Made by a program: the position numbers and the translations under genes
In this document: piece after piece, positions 1 through 11,740 of the stretch
How positions within the stretch are numbered: position 1 is the stretch's first letter
Layout of the letters: each line of letters starts with the position of its first letter
Notes under the pieces: generated by a model
Database searches by the model: none
The model's input: only the letters and a program-made list of their open reading frames with translations
What the model was told of the DNA's origin: nothing
Source: Yponomeuta sedellus
Lineage: Eukaryota > Arthropoda > Insecta > Lepidoptera > Yponomeutidae
Length of the DNA stretch: 64,000 nt
Assembly: GCA_934045075.1 (NCBI GenBank)
Contig: OW203723.1
Span: forward strand, 6,545,913-6,609,912
Direction: 5' to 3'

Positions 1-31
1 AACAGTGGGGACATATAAAGGGTTGATATCG
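1..31 (+). repeat. 3' tail of a 5S-like SINE (family C)
   Basis: The window opens with the end of a repeat that recurs at least ten times here (for example 16980-17010 and 32270-32302), ending in 'gtggggacatacaaagggtt'-like sequence. The rest of the copy lies outside the window. Confidence 0.6.
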
Positions 32-119
32 GTAGAGCAAGAGATAGATCCTTGAAATATTTAAATGTTGTATAGATAATGGTTAGTAATTTAGTTAGAC
101 CTGAGATTTCCGCACTTAG

Positions 120-345
120 CCTCATAGTTGGGCCATTGTATGTAGCAAGCGCTGAGGTACGTTAACACTTCAGACACTAGGGTTTCCTTACGATGTTTTC
201 CTTCACCGTCGGCGAGTGGCATTGCTACTATAATTTCACAAATGTACATAACTTAGAAAACAAAGTCATTGGTACATGCCGAGGTTCGAACCCACGACCT
301 TCGGATTGAGAAGCCGGCGTTCTACACCGCTCCGCTACCACCGCT
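120..345 (-). repeat. tRNA-derived SINE (family A)
   Basis: Read on the minus strand it starts with a tRNA-like head: a B-box sequence GGTTCGAACC and a cloverleaf-like stretch at about 275-345. The body contains 'catgtaccaatgactttg' and 'acgatgttttcctt'. Related copies lie at 50.0, 50.8, 51.8, 52.3 and 63.3 kb. Part of the body (85-160) is also found in the foldback at 3507-3682. Confidence 0.65.
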
Positions 346-700
346 CTAGATAATGGTACGGAACCCTTCGTGCGCGCCGCCTCGCTTTATTTTTATTGTC
401 CCACTGTGGGTCTTTGCCATCCGCACCAGGATATCGCCCAACAAAAACAGGCCCTTTACAATAAAAATGTGTGTTGACCAATATACCCAATATACAGGTT
501 TCTACACCCGTTTTCGTTTTCCTTTCATCATGTATTAACTAAGTAATGAACTGGACTAAAACCAGATGTATTGACACTTGCACTCCGCTCGAGAACGTCT
601 CAGAGCAGAGGTTATACTCTGAACTATAAAAGTTGAAGGCACAGAAGCACAAAAGTGCCGAACATGAAATGAAGTCGCGAAACTAAAACCAATGTCGTAT
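346..700. other. Non-coding stretch, nothing recognised
   Basis: One open frame of 61 codons (353-538) has no recognisable similarity and no supporting signals. No RNA gene is seen. Confidence 0.4.
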
Positions 701-1010
701 AATCTGTTAGCTTTTAGAATATACCTCGGCTACTATCGGATAGAATTGGATATTTATATTCGTGTAAGGGCTGATTTTTCAACAGTCAGATAGTTTTTAT
801 CTGTGCAATAAAAATGGCGGTTTGACAGCTTATGTATGAAAATTATGTCAAACCGCCATTTTTATTCCTAAGATAAAAGTTATCTGACTATTGAAAAATC
901 AGCCCTAAGAGAAATATCGGAACGAATATGTATGACACTTAATTATGTCAATTTAATTTATTACTTTATTAATTAATTTATACAGAGCAGGAAGTACAGG
1001 AGAGAAGCCT
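701..1010. mobile_element. MITE-like repeat (family E), interrupted
   Basis: It begins with the family-E end 'gttagcttttagaatatacc' and continues with the family body 'ctatcggatagaat' and 'aatatcggaac'. A second MITE (768-905) is inserted inside. The right end is degenerate. Better copies are at 29618-29846 and 11399-11740. Confidence 0.6.
768..905. mobile_element. 138-bp MITE with TAA target duplication
   Basis: The ends are inverted repeats GGGCTGATTTTTCAA / TTGAAAAATCAGCCC. The similarity extends inward over about 55 bp per arm, including 'aataaaaatggcggtttgaca' and its complement. It is flanked by TAA on both sides (765-767 and 906-908). A TAA duplication fits PIF/Harbinger-type elements. 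It sits inside a family-E copy. Confidence 0.8.
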
Positions 1011-1703
1011 GTGCCCCAGAGTGAACCTATATAGGCTGCGTATTATTAAAATCAATATGCTTAGAAAAAGAAACATTAGTACTTTTATTCGAAAAAAAAT
1101 TTATATAAAAACACAGAATAGTTTTGATGTGTATAAGGCAGCTATTTCAGCTTTGTAAGATAAGATAAGAAAATGTATATCATAGAATATGGCGTTAGTG
1201 ATAAGAGTAATAGATACCCTGCCCCCCAAAATATCCTGTGGTGTAGAATAAAGCTCATATGCAGTGCTCTCCAAAACAATGTGCATTAATACAAGGTCTG
1301 TTAAAACTAGCCGTCTAAGGGCTTTAAAAAGCTTTTAGACTCAATACAAATAAGCTGGTAGTTAGCCAATGTCGGCTAGGTCTACCTCACGATGGGCTGG
1401 TTGAGAGAGCGGAATGGGAGGTGAAGTGAATGGACTTACTTGGTGATGGTGGATGATGGCTCGCTTTAGCTGCTGGGCAGATGATGAGCGGTGATGGATG
1501 AGCTGATGCGTCCAGCGTACGGAGAACACTCCTGCACTGTTCACTTATAGTCTAATATTGTCAATAACGAATGAGTAATGAACAATGAGTGACCACAGAT
1601 TCATGATTACGTCGCGTCGATTCTCGCGCGAACATAAGCTTAAGCTCGGAGTTTCAGTTAGCGCCAAATGTGAAAGAAACGTTACAGCGCGCAGCACTAG
1701 GTA

Positions 1704-2046
1704 CAGTACTACACATCATAAAAGTCCCTTCGGAAATCTACGTTCGCGCAGACTAGGAAGAAGTGTAACGAAAGTACCCGAAGCTATAAGTACATTCAAC
1801 ATGATCTTTAACCGATACGGTTAAGATGCAGAATTGATTGCCACAGTAGCGCTACCTATTTCGCTCACGATAATATTGCCAAACTAATAGTCACCTGGAT
1901 CGATGACGTTGAATCAACCAATAGCAACAAAGGCGCGCGGCCTGCCATAAAATGAAACTATCTGATTGGTCGATCAACTTGCCGCACATCCAAAATTTGG
2001 TCATCGCGCAGGTACATCCGCGAGAATTATTTCTTGTGTAGCACTG
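1704..2046. mobile_element. MITE with TA target site, copy 1
   Basis: Terminal inverted repeats CAGTACTACAC and GTGTAGCACTG are flanked by TA on both sides, as for Tc1/mariner-type elements. The interior is nearly identical to the copy at 8273-8562. That copy lacks about 40 bp found here at roughly 1833-1873. Confidence 0.75.
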
Positions 2047-2865
2047 TACACGTTTCAGACGTCCAATATGAAAAAGTAAGAATAGTATATTTCATTACAA
2101 GTGCGAAAAGGCTGTCATTGCAAAGAGTTCCGACAAATGTCTACCCGAGCCGAGGCGCAGCCGAAGGCGAGGGTTGACAGTCGGAACAAGTTGCAATGAC
2201 GGTTCCGCACGTGTAGGTACTGAACGACTATTTTTAATACAGTTGCGAAAAAAATAAGCAATATAATACAGAAAAATATTTGGAAAATGGCGCCAACCGC
2301 AAAAAAATATAAGCAGAGATTTTTTTTCTTCACCCATTCTAGAAAGAAATTTAATGACATGAAATGAAACCTAACTTAACTCATTCAATCAAATCATTAA
2401 ATCTTATATTGAAACAAATTAGTAGCTCATAAAAACTTCTATGTTTTTTCAGTAAAAACTTCATGGTTGGGTTTTTCTTTTTAATAGACATTATTTTGAC
2501 AGTTGGGAAAGAAAACGCACGAGTGCGGGAAAGGTAAAAAAAGCACGAGTGTGTAATAGCCCACATCCCTCACGCTATACGTCCCTGCAATACGCCACTT
2601 TTTGAGTAACTGTATTAAAAAATGCTTATTGGCTTTTGAGCAGTAATGTTTGTTGGTCCATTCGTGTGCTATTAGTTTGCGCTGCGAACAATGGCCGGGT
2701 GTCGCAACGGAGCCTGGCATTTCGGCGCCACCGGTGCGGTATCCTTGATATTTGAATTGGCGGTATTTGGAACGTCGGGCGTAGGACGCGCTACGTGCAT
2801 GCAGCTCGTGTCGCCAATGCATGCCGCAGAAGGATATTTATTTTTTTACGTAGCCTCTATACATT

Positions 2866-3210
2866 CCACAATAAAGCATAGGTCTTCTCTCACAGAAAGA
2901 GAGTATGGGCTTAATTTAAAAACCTATTTAGAGGCTAAAAATTTCACCCATGTCGGGATTCGAAACCGCGACCTCTGCCTGTCCGTGCCAGCGCTCTTTC
3001 CAACTGTGCTAATAGGAGACTCACATCAGTGAAATTTCGAACCTCTTTACTATATTCTCTGTATTACGTAGTTAGCTCAGTTGGAAAGAGCGCAGGCACG
3101 GATAGGCAGAGGACGCGGGTTCAAATCTCGGCATGGGTGGAGTTTTTAGCCTCTAAATAGGTTTTTAAAATTGTCCTTAGCACGGGTTAGTGCATTAAAA
3201 AGAATATAAT
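2866..3210. repeat. tRNA-like SINE (family B), two head-to-head copies
   Basis: A minus-strand copy (about 2866-3030) faces a plus-strand copy (about 3060-3210). Both carry a tRNA-like core ('agctcagttggaaagagcg', 'gggttcaaatc') and the family tail 'ttagcctctaaataggtttt'. Further tail fragments continue at 3320-3430. Confidence 0.65.
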
Positions 3211-3506
3211 CCTGGACTTAATTACCACGCGGGCCCACCACGGATTGGCAATTGGAGGCACTTTTTCTGACAGATAGACAGACTATGTTTTTTTAAGTTA
3301 TGTACACTTATACTATTTTTATTTTAATGCACTAACCCGTGCTAAGGAACAAATTTAAAAATCTATTTAGAGGCTAAAAATCCCGACATGGGTGGAATTT
3401 TTAGCCTCTAAATAGATTTTTAAATTATGTACACTTGTGAAGTTATAGTAGTAATATTACTCGTTATGCTGTAGGAACGTATCGCGAGGAAATCTTAGTG
3501 AAGTAA

Positions 3507-3682
3507 CTGAAGGCTTACCAAACCAAGCGCTTGCTACATTAGCCCAACTAGGTATGAGGCTACGTGCGGAAACCTCAGGTCTGACTAACACTTAGATTTG
3601 TTAGTCAGACCTGAGATTTCCGCTCGTAGGCTCATAGTTGGGCTAATGTAGCAAGCGCTTGGTTTGGTAAGCCTTCAGTTAT
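3507..3682. repeat. Foldback repeat, arms of about 82 bp
   Basis: The left arm runs from 'actgaaggcttaccaaacca' to 'cctcaggtctgactaaca'; the right arm is its near-perfect reverse complement, ending 'tggtttggtaagccttcagt'. The spacer is short. The sequence is related to the SINE body at 85-160. Confidence 0.8.
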
Positions 3683-4686
3683 CAGTTGTTTTTTTTTGTT
3701 GTATGTATTTTGGCCAACTGGCAGTTGTTGTTATTAGAAAACAGAATTAAAGTGAAGGAGACCAGAGGTGAGCCTCATAGTTGGACCGTTGTACGAAGCA
3801 AGGACCATGGGAGGTTTATGCCCTAATCATCACGACTGGAAGGGAAAAACGGAAGATCGGGCTCAGTGGCGTGTCCGAGGAGAGGCCCATGTCCAGCAGT
3901 GGACTGACACCGGCTGATTATGACGATGATGATGACCAAATAAGGTTGCGAGCGTCTTCCTGAGCTTTCTTCCAGAACGCCAGCAGTATTGTTATGTCAC
4001 TGCTGGCCTGCTGATGGGATGAAGATGGGTGGGCTTTGCATATCTACGCACTCTTCGTTAATGGTCGTCATGTGATACTAAGGACTAATGTTAACGTAAA
4101 TAAGATGTTCAGTCTCCGTTCGGTGACAAAAAAATAAAAGCTTTAGTAATAAAAATTACCAAAACTCTACAAAAAGTAGGTATGATAGGAACTATAGACG
4201 ATCCAGCTAGCAATTATTATATAGCTAGATACAAATTACTAACCCCGCAAACGTTATTTTACCTTGTAGACTTTTAGTCCGGATTTACTTACGGGTGTTG
4301 TTATATCGGAATCGTGTTTATCGTTGTTATCGTTTTTACTTCAAAAAGTTATTTTTCCTACCTTATTAGACCTGCCAAATATACACAAAAAAATCATAAA
4401 AATTGATGAAGACGTGAAGACGTTTCGGAGGAGTTAGATAACAAACACTGTGACACGAGATTTTTATATATTAGAAGATTGTATTGGTTATCATATGACA
4501 CTAATTACTTGCCAAATTACAGGTCATCGTTCGGTGTTAAAATTATCAATAAAAGATTTAGTTCAATTAAAATTGCCAAACGTCCACAAAAAGTAGGTAG
4601 GATAGGAATTATAGACCAGCAGATATTTTCTAGCCAATGATTTTTATTCATATTTTTTTTATGTTTCTTTTTCCTTTCGCTTCCAG

Positions 4687-5027
4687 ACGACCCCTACTAC
4701 TGCGGCCTGCGCGCGCGCGTCCCCAACTTCGTCAAAACGAACGGCGCCAAGGTCCTCCCGGCGATGGCGGAGCGGATGTCCATAAAAGACGCCCCGGTGC
4801 CCAGCAAGCGCTTCAGCGTAGCCCACGCCCACCCTGGCCCCTTCCCGCCCCATATGGCCCCCTTCGGTCACGGGCCAATGCCCCCAGCGGCCCTGTGGCA
4901 CGCCCGGTCCTACGAAAGCGGAATCGGTGCGTACGAACGTCCCCCAAAGAAGGAGAAACTCATGTTCCAATTCTACCCCGACAGAGACCGCCGGCTCCGC
5001 CCAATGATCATCCAGCAGCCGCGATAG
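4687..5027 (+). CDS. Terminal coding exon A of an unidentified gene
   Basis: An acceptor (pyrimidine tract then ttccag at 4681-4686) opens an exon that starts with two bases of a split codon and reads 112 codons to TAG at 5025-5027. It begins DPYYCGLRARVPNFVK and continues with a basic, Pro/His-rich stretch (PFPPHMAPFGHGPMPP) and a KKEKLMFQFYPDRDRR segment. GC is strongly raised against the flanks and there is no internal stop. No domain, membrane segment or catalytic motif is visible; it looks like a disordered C-terminal tail. I do not recognise the family. Upstream exons are not found in the window. A polyadenylation signal follows at about 5810 (aataaaataaa). Confidence 0.7.
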
Positions 5028-5830
5028 TGTACATACCTCTACAGACTAATCTCGCACTTTAACTTCCACCGCCTCAACGCGGACTCTTCAGTTTTCGGTA
5101 TTTAATTGTTTCTTTTTGACGTAGAGCTTCGCTTGGTAGCACTGTTCGCCTCCCAGCTTTGACCGTAGTTTAGTTTCACAAGTTCGTCTTCTTCTGTTTT
5201 TTGATGCATCATCACTTTAATCCTTCTTCGCGTGATTTTCTTCAATGTCAGTATTCATTAGTCTTCTCACCATAATAATGTCGTTCCATCATCTATTATT
5301 TTTCTCACAGTTTAACCCGTTAATAGATTCTTTTCCTTTCAATTATCATTGTTTCTGCGTGGCTTAATGTCTTCTTATTCACACTGACACGAATAACGAA
5401 GATTCTTAGTATAATTTTGCAAGATTTTAGCCGTAAGTTAACCTACCAGTTTTAAACACCTTTCACAAATCCAACCAAACATCGTTTGGCCCAGCGACGG
5501 CCGGTTTCACATTTGATGGTAACGATAACGACATGACACCATCGGACTGGTAATTTCATACATTTAATTTGGTACAAAATTGTATTCAATGCTATCAAAA
5601 AGCTACTCATTGCTGTTGCATATATTGTATCCTTAAAACTTATTTTGTTTAATTTATTAAGTAATTTGTGCAGCGGGCGACTTCTTCATAAAGTGTTCAA
5701 AAAATATAATACCCTTTTTTCTACATTGTATCCTATAAGTATGATCCTGTAATGGGCTTTATGTTTCACTATATCAGATTCTAAGCTTTTTGTCTACCAT
5801 CTATCTCTAAATAAAATAAACTATGCCAAC
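5028..5830 (+). other. Probable 3' UTR of exon A
   Basis: AT-rich and without coding signal. It ends at an AATAAA-type signal near 5808-5818, before alternative exon B. The extent of the UTR is inferred. Confidence 0.4.
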
Positions 5831-6001
5831 GATATCGTGCCTGAGCCCGATAGTCGGACATTTATAGACTACATAAAATCAAAAAAGTATCGTACCGTCA
5901 AGTGTGAAACCGGCCAATTAAGGCATGCAACACCAACACCCCACATAAAGGTTTGGATATACGTCACCTTGAAAAATATTTACAGCAATACTTTCTTACA
6001 G

Positions 6002-6114
6002 ATGGCGAACATTACGACCCTTACGCGTTATATGGGCGGCTTCCTATGCCCATCAGAGGCTTCCCGCCGCCGCCGCAGCACGCACGTCACATGTTCATCG
6101 GAGAGTGGGATTAG
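6002..6114 (+). CDS. Alternative terminal exon B of the same gene
   Basis: Acceptor ctttcttacag (to 6001) opens an exon that, like exon A, starts with two bases of a split codon. It then reads GEHYDPYALYGRLPMPIRGF, a run of four prolines, QHARHMFIGEWD and TAG (6112-6114). The shared phase, the shared D-P-Y motif near the start and the Pro-rich composition suggest that exons A and B are mutually exclusive 3' exons giving different C-termini. No PDZ-type C-terminus is seen. The protein family is unknown to me. Confidence 0.55.
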
Positions 6115-6715
6115 CAACTCTAAGAACTGTAGCTTACGGACTCATTTAGCTTGTCGCGTGTAGTTGTAGAGTTAATACTGTCATATTGATGTGTGTGGAG
6201 ACGATAAGGTAGGTATACTTTTTGTTGAGTGGTATTTTGATTTTAAAAGCTCGGGAAATTGGAAACTGTGAGGAAATGTGGAATGGTTTCATTTATTGTT
6301 GGAAAATTCATTGTTTATGTAAGAAGGGTGGTAATTTCTCTTGGTATTTGATATGACAGTATTATAATATAAACTCTGAATAATCAGTACGTTGTAAGTT
6401 GTATATATTATACTATAACCATTTATAACTTATACAGTATAACCATGGACGAATATATAACTCCACTCGCACGTGGTATAGGTTAAGTTTTGTACAGAAA
6501 AATCCGCTTATTTTTGTAGACCCTTAAACTTTTACTCTACCTTTATTAACTACGATAAGTAGACGGTAAAACTGTAGACCTAACTATTAAGTAGGTACGT
6601 AGCAGAGATTTAATTTTTTTACTCCTTTTTTATTTTAAAAAACTTTCTAGGCTCTACAGCGTCTGTGAGTTCACTAGTTTAGAGTCGTCACTAGATGATG
6701 TCTCAATCATCGTAA
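6115..6715 (+). other. Probable 3' UTR of exon B
   Basis: AT-rich sequence without open frames or recognised repeats. The transcript end is not clear; an AATAAA lies much further on, at about 8958. Confidence 0.3.
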
Positions 6716-6729
6716 TTTTTTTTTTTTTT

Positions 6730-7161
6730 GTTAGTTGCGTACCGATGAATTTATCGTACTACTAGACAGACTTAGAAGCTAACCCTTCTAGTTGGGACGT
6801 GAATGTAGCCAACTTGCGCTACAATTGAGTACATTACAGTCTATTCACTTTTAGAATATACCTCGGCTACCATCGGATAGAATCGGATATATTCGTGTAG
6901 TAGAAATATCGGAACTAATATGACACTTAGGATGACTTTTTTTTTTTTTTTTGTTAGTTGCGTACCGATGAATTTATCGTACTACTAGACAGACTTAGAA
7001 GCTAACCCTTCTAGTTGGGACGTGAATGTAGCCAACTTGCGCTACAATTGAGTACATTACAGTCTATTCACTTTTAGAATATACCTCGGCTACCATCGGA
7101 TAGAATCGGATATATTCGTGTAGTAGAAATATCGGAACTAATATGACACTTAGGATGACTT
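6730..7161. repeat. 223-bp tandem duplication
   Basis: Sequence from 'gttagttgcgtaccgatgaa' at 6730 recurs from 6953 with no difference that I can see, over about 205 bp plus a T-run. The unit contains the left end of a family-E MITE. Confidence 0.85.
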
Positions 7162-7404
7162 GCAACACTCCGTGAATGTGACTTAAGACACCATTTACAT
7201 CGAATGTTGTACGCAGAATGTTAGTGAAATGCTATTGCTAGTCCGCTATGCCACGATTAAGAAAGTTGTGCAAGCCTTATTTAAATAAACATGATAAGAA
7301 TAGTTTTATACAGAGCAGAAAGTAGTACTACAGTCGTGTGCTTTCGGCGAAAACCGAAGCCTGCTCTAGAGCCCGAGGTATATTCTAAAAGCTAACAGAC
7401 TGTA
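6836..7404. mobile_element. Family E MITE with internal duplication
   Basis: The left end 'acagtctattcacttttaga' occurs twice because of the 223-bp duplication. The right end at about 7375-7404 reads 'gaggtatattctaaaagcta' followed by 'acagactgt', the reverse complement of the left end. Confidence 0.6.
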
Positions 7405-8272
7405 CTTAATAGTTCGGCCAAGCTTTTGTTTAGGATGCACTCTGCATGGGTACTATTGGACTACCCAGGGAGAGCGCAAGATATTCGTGCGTTTTAAATG
7501 TCAAAAGTATTGACATAAACTGTCAAATTCTGACATTTTATAGCCACAAAACGATTGACTCATGCCATCCTACCCAGGTTGAACTTCCAATAAGTTTAAT
7601 GCTATTTCTTGCAACTAAAACGCTTAGTAAGTCGTTATTACTGACTTATTGATTTGAGTTGTGACGCAATTTGAAGACCTAACGTCGAGAATAGGCTGGC
7701 AGTGCTGTAGAGCTGCTGAAATATAGGTGAATATTACCAACTTTGTTTAGTTCTTTGTAAAAATGGTTTCACATGAACTTTATACTTAAGTACTTAGGAG
7801 GTAACTATGTAATTGTATACTTACTGTAAAATATTTTATAGTGAAAAAGATCACTGCCACACATTTTGACGTACAGCTGATGTTAAAATTAGTCTTTTCT
7901 TTTTATTTGTCGACTTTGTGAAGTTGGCTAAATAAATAAGTACGTTAAGTAGGTAAGTGACAATCCTAGTCAAAACAGGGTTGGGAATGTATAGAAAAAA
8001 ACTAATTACGCTCGAGTACATTGATACCTTCTGACCATAATTGAGTCAAGAGTGTTGATGGTGTTTATTTATTCTTGAATTAAAATGAGAATAAGTATAT
8101 AAATATTAAGACTGCAGATATAAACTAAAACGATGGATTTATTATTAACTGCGTTAACTGAAATTTGTCATGATAATCAGCCGATGTCAGTCCACTGCTG
8201 GACAAAGGCCTCTCCCAAGTCACGCCACTGAGCCCGATCTTCGGCTTTTATCTTTCAGTTACTACCATGTTA

Positions 8273-8562
8273 CAGTACTACACGTCATAAAAGTCCCTTC
8301 GGGAATCTACGTTCGCGCAGACTAGGAAGAAGTGTAACGAAAGTACCCGAAGCTATAAGTACATTCAACATGATCTTTAACCGATACGGTTAAGGTGCAG
8401 AATATTGCCAAACTAATAGTCACCTGCATCGATGACGTTGAATCAACCAATAGCAACAAAGGCGCGCGGCCTGCCACAAAATGAAACTATCTGATTGGTC
8501 GATCAACTTGCCGCACATCCAAAATTTGGTCATCTGCGAGACTTATTTCTTGTGTAGCACTG
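8273..8562. mobile_element. MITE with TA target site, copy 2
   Basis: Same element as 1704-2046, with TA flanks at 8271-8272 and 8563-8564. It has an internal deletion of about 40 bp. Confidence 0.75.
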
Positions 8563-8599
8563 TAACTGAAATTAATATGGCAGTAACTTGAACAAGACA

Positions 8600-9516
8600 T
8601 CGTTTTTGATGCAGTTAATAGATGCGTTAATTGACGTCGGCATATCTCCGTTCGATGCAATTATTCCTGAGTTTTCATAATGATACATTTTCCTTCGCCA
8701 ATACTCAATTATTGTGTTAATTATAGAATATTATCTTTTTAGGTACTTGTAATCGTTTAGATTTTGTAATCAATATTTTCTGATAATGCTAATGTAATTT
8801 ATTGTCACATTTTTACAATTATATACGGTTAGAACTAGGTGTCGTATAATTTAGTTATTAAAAATATATTATTGTTCCAAAAGGCACTACTCAATCATCA
8901 CAAATTGTATATAAGTAGGTAGTTCTTTTTGTGAAACAATTTTATGCTTTTATCTCAATAAAGGAATGATACTATTATTTCAACCCAAAATTTGATATTT
9001 TGCTAGGTGCTAGCAAGTTACCATAATATTTTATATTATTGTAAATAATTTAAAGATACTAATTTAATCGACGTCACAAAACACAAAAGTGCATTTTATA
9101 CTCTTCCCCGAAATTATAAATATATATGCTGTATAATATTATGTTATTAAAGATTTTCGAACCTTGTTTATTAGAAAATTAATAGTTAGTTATTTACTAA
9201 ATAATATTTGAAACATCAGCATCCACATTATAACATGTAAAGTAGGGTGTTGGTTAATGAGTAACCTATTTTATTAAGGAATAACTATGTTCGAATAAAT
9301 AAATATACAGTTATTTTTTAATTATGTTTTCAATTACCCCAAGATAATTCTATCATATCATAGTTATATTCTTATTACCATTGAATTTTAAATAGGGAAT
9401 TACAATTAAATGCTACTGAGATCAGTACCCATTAATGGACCATATTAAAAGCAACAGGGTCTGTTAATTAAAGCGAGGCGAGTAGAAAACGTATAAATTA
9501 CCTCTTGCTCTTATAT
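8600..9516. other. AT-rich non-coding DNA
   Basis: No open frame, RNA gene or repeat family is recognised. It includes an AATAAA at about 8958, which could end a long 3' UTR. Confidence 0.4.
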
Positions 9517-9631
9517 AAAATAAACTCACGCATAAAATAAACTTACGCGTAAAATAAACTCACGAATAAAATACACTCACGCATAAAATAAACTCACGCA
9601 TAAAATAAACTCGCGCATAAAATAAGCTCAC
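9517..9631. repeat. 17-bp tandem repeat
   Basis: About seven imperfect copies of 'aaaataaactcacgcat' in a row. Confidence 0.85.
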
Positions 9632-9734
9632 GCCCGTATCCCGGAGAGGTTGGCAGAGTCCAGGGGCTTCCACTTCCATCTATTTCGTGTGAATGAGAGG
9701 CAATAGGAACTATTCAGTCGCTTTCTTAAGTCGG

Positions 9735-10180
9735 TTTGGGGTGCTAACTAGCGCTAACAATAGAATACAAATAATAACTTGTTTTATAACGCCTAAGTAC
9801 GTTTTTTTCAAAAAGTAAACATCAAAAATTTTTATACTGTTAGATAGATAGATAGAGATGACTTAATTGTAAACAAAAAAGGAAATGCTAAAAACGGCCG
9901 TTTTAGCGGAAATCGATTTATTTTCTAGGATATCGATCCTAGGTTCTGGCACTGTATGTTCTAAATAGTTACCACAGATATTACAACCCAAAGCGCCTTA
10001 AGGCACTACCCGGTGCTAACTAGCGCCACCAATAGAAAAAAACTCATAAATCTTAACTGTGAAACTATCTTTAGTACCTACAGTCTTCCTATTATTTGGA
10101 TTAAAAACCTAGGACTTTAGCTAGCTCCTGACAAGAACCTACGTCCTAGATTCTTTGACCTACGTTCTTGTTAGTAGCTT
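9735..10180. repeat. Interspersed repeat (family F)
   Basis: It contains the family marks 'ggtgctaactagcg', 'ccaatagaa', 'aacttgttttataac', and the complementary pair 'aaaacggccgtttt' beside 'atcgattt'. It recurs at 16432-16600, 20979-21560 and 33637-34150. Confidence 0.55.
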
Positions 10181-10204
10181 CTAAAACGATCTACTATATT
10201 GACA

Positions 10205-10492
10205 TTTAGGTACATGGGTGACCATCCAGTGACTACCGCTAGTGGCATTTTTCTGAGCGGTTTCGCGCTTCGCAATACACGTTAAGCAGTTGGTGCCGGC
10301 TGTCATGTAATAACAGTCGCTAAGCCATGTCAGAGGCCTTATGGGCGGCTTGATAACTTCTGACAGTAAGGCTCGCCACTGTCATACATTACTCCACCAA
10401 CCTGGACTTGGCCCCCGTGGTGGAGTAGGGCCTAACCGTCCTGCGATGCAGAAAGAGACACTTGCCCAAGCACTGGGGACATATACAAAGGT
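10205..10492 (+). repeat. SINE with 5S-like head (family C)
   Basis: The head 'atgggtgaccatcc' resembles the conserved 5S rRNA 'gatgggtgacc'. The body holds 'gtgccggctgtcatgtaat', 'cttgataacttctgacagta' and the tail 'ggggacatatacaaaggttt'. Confidence 0.65.
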
Positions 10493-10499
10493 TTGTTAA

Positions 10500-11398
10500 C
10501 AGATGTTACAAAGAACAATTCGTCGGAAAGTGCAAATAGAAGTGGCCACGAGCGACGGGTTGTTGTATACCTGTGTGTCCCGCCGTCGCCATGACAACGC
10601 GTCAACAACAAAGCCATTGCGCGTGACGCCACTCCCGCCTTATCTCGCCACATGCTATAATCCCAGAGGTGAAAATTAATGGTTTTAGCCTTCGGTACTT
10701 ATGGATTTTTCCGAGGGCAGCGAGGGCAGTGCGACGCGCCGGCCTTCCGCCGCTCGACCTGTGTCCAGGCGAGGGTACAGAGAGTATACGAACTCAGCCG
10801 TTGCTACGTAAGTACCTACTGTTTTGTGCCAATGTTATGCATTATTTAGCAGTGTTTTATTTGGGAGTCGCTGCCTTTTAAAAGCGCATAGTGAATAGTA
10901 AGATTTAATTTTAATTAGCTAATACTTAGAAATAGAAGTTGGTCTCTGGTTACCTAGTATGTTGTTGATTTTAACTAATGGCTGTTCACGAGCTGCCAGC
11001 GCCATTATTGTTACTTTTTGGTGGTATTGATAATACCTCAGGGACAAGCGTCTGTGTAGGATATAAACCCACTAATATCATAAATGTGAAACTGAGTCAA
11101 AGAAGTTTGGATGTTTGTTACTCAATCACGCAATAACGGCTGATATATAAAACTTCGCGTACAGATAGACAAAGAACTAAATTGAGACATAGGATGAGGT
11201 TTGCGCGAACAACTATATTATCTATATAAAAATGTCGTGTTTGTCATCGAACTCCGAAATGGCTTCATAAATTCATATGATTTTGTGTTAATTGGGTACG
11301 TCTCACAGAGAAAATAATCACTACATTAAAGGCCTGATTAGGTCAGGTAATATGAAAAATAACTTTGCGGGACTCTATTTTCATGGTCAGCTAGTATA
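10500..11398. other. Intergenic DNA upstream of IFT74
   Basis: Short open frames at 10432-10653 and 10669-10881 have no recognisable product. A non-coding first exon of IFT74 could lie here, but I cannot place it. Confidence 0.3.
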
Positions 11399-11740
11399 GT
11401 CTGCTAGCTTTTAGAATATAATTCGGGCTCTAGAGTAGGCTTCGTCTTCTTCTTCAGGCTATATTATGTAGTCCACTGCTGGACATAGCCCTCCCCTAAT
11501 GAGCGCCATAGCGCCCTGTCTTCAGCTTGCAGCATCCAGCATCTGCCTGCAGATTAGGCTTCGGTTTTCGCCAATTTTCACCGGTTTTCGTGCTGATGAT
11601 CGAGTTCTGATTTCAAAATTAAGTGTCATATTAGTTCCGATTTCGAAATAAAGTGTCATATTAGTTCCGATATTTCTATTACGCGATATATCCGATTCTA
11701 TCCGATAGTAGCCGAGGTATATTCCAAAAGCTAACATAGT
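11399..11740. mobile_element. Family E MITE carrying a family D insertion
   Basis: Ends 'ctgctagcttttagaatata' and 'gaggtatattccaaaagcta' are inverted. A family-D fragment ('ggctatattatgtagtccac') interrupts it at about 11437-11525. Confidence 0.6.

Noticed and set aside
2481..3032. Open frames of 113 codons on both strands
   Set aside because: Largely repeat sequence (family B); no recognisable protein or splice signals.
9517..9631. CRISPR-like array of short repeats
   Set aside because: Contiguous 17-bp units without spacers in an animal genome; an ordinary tandem repeat.
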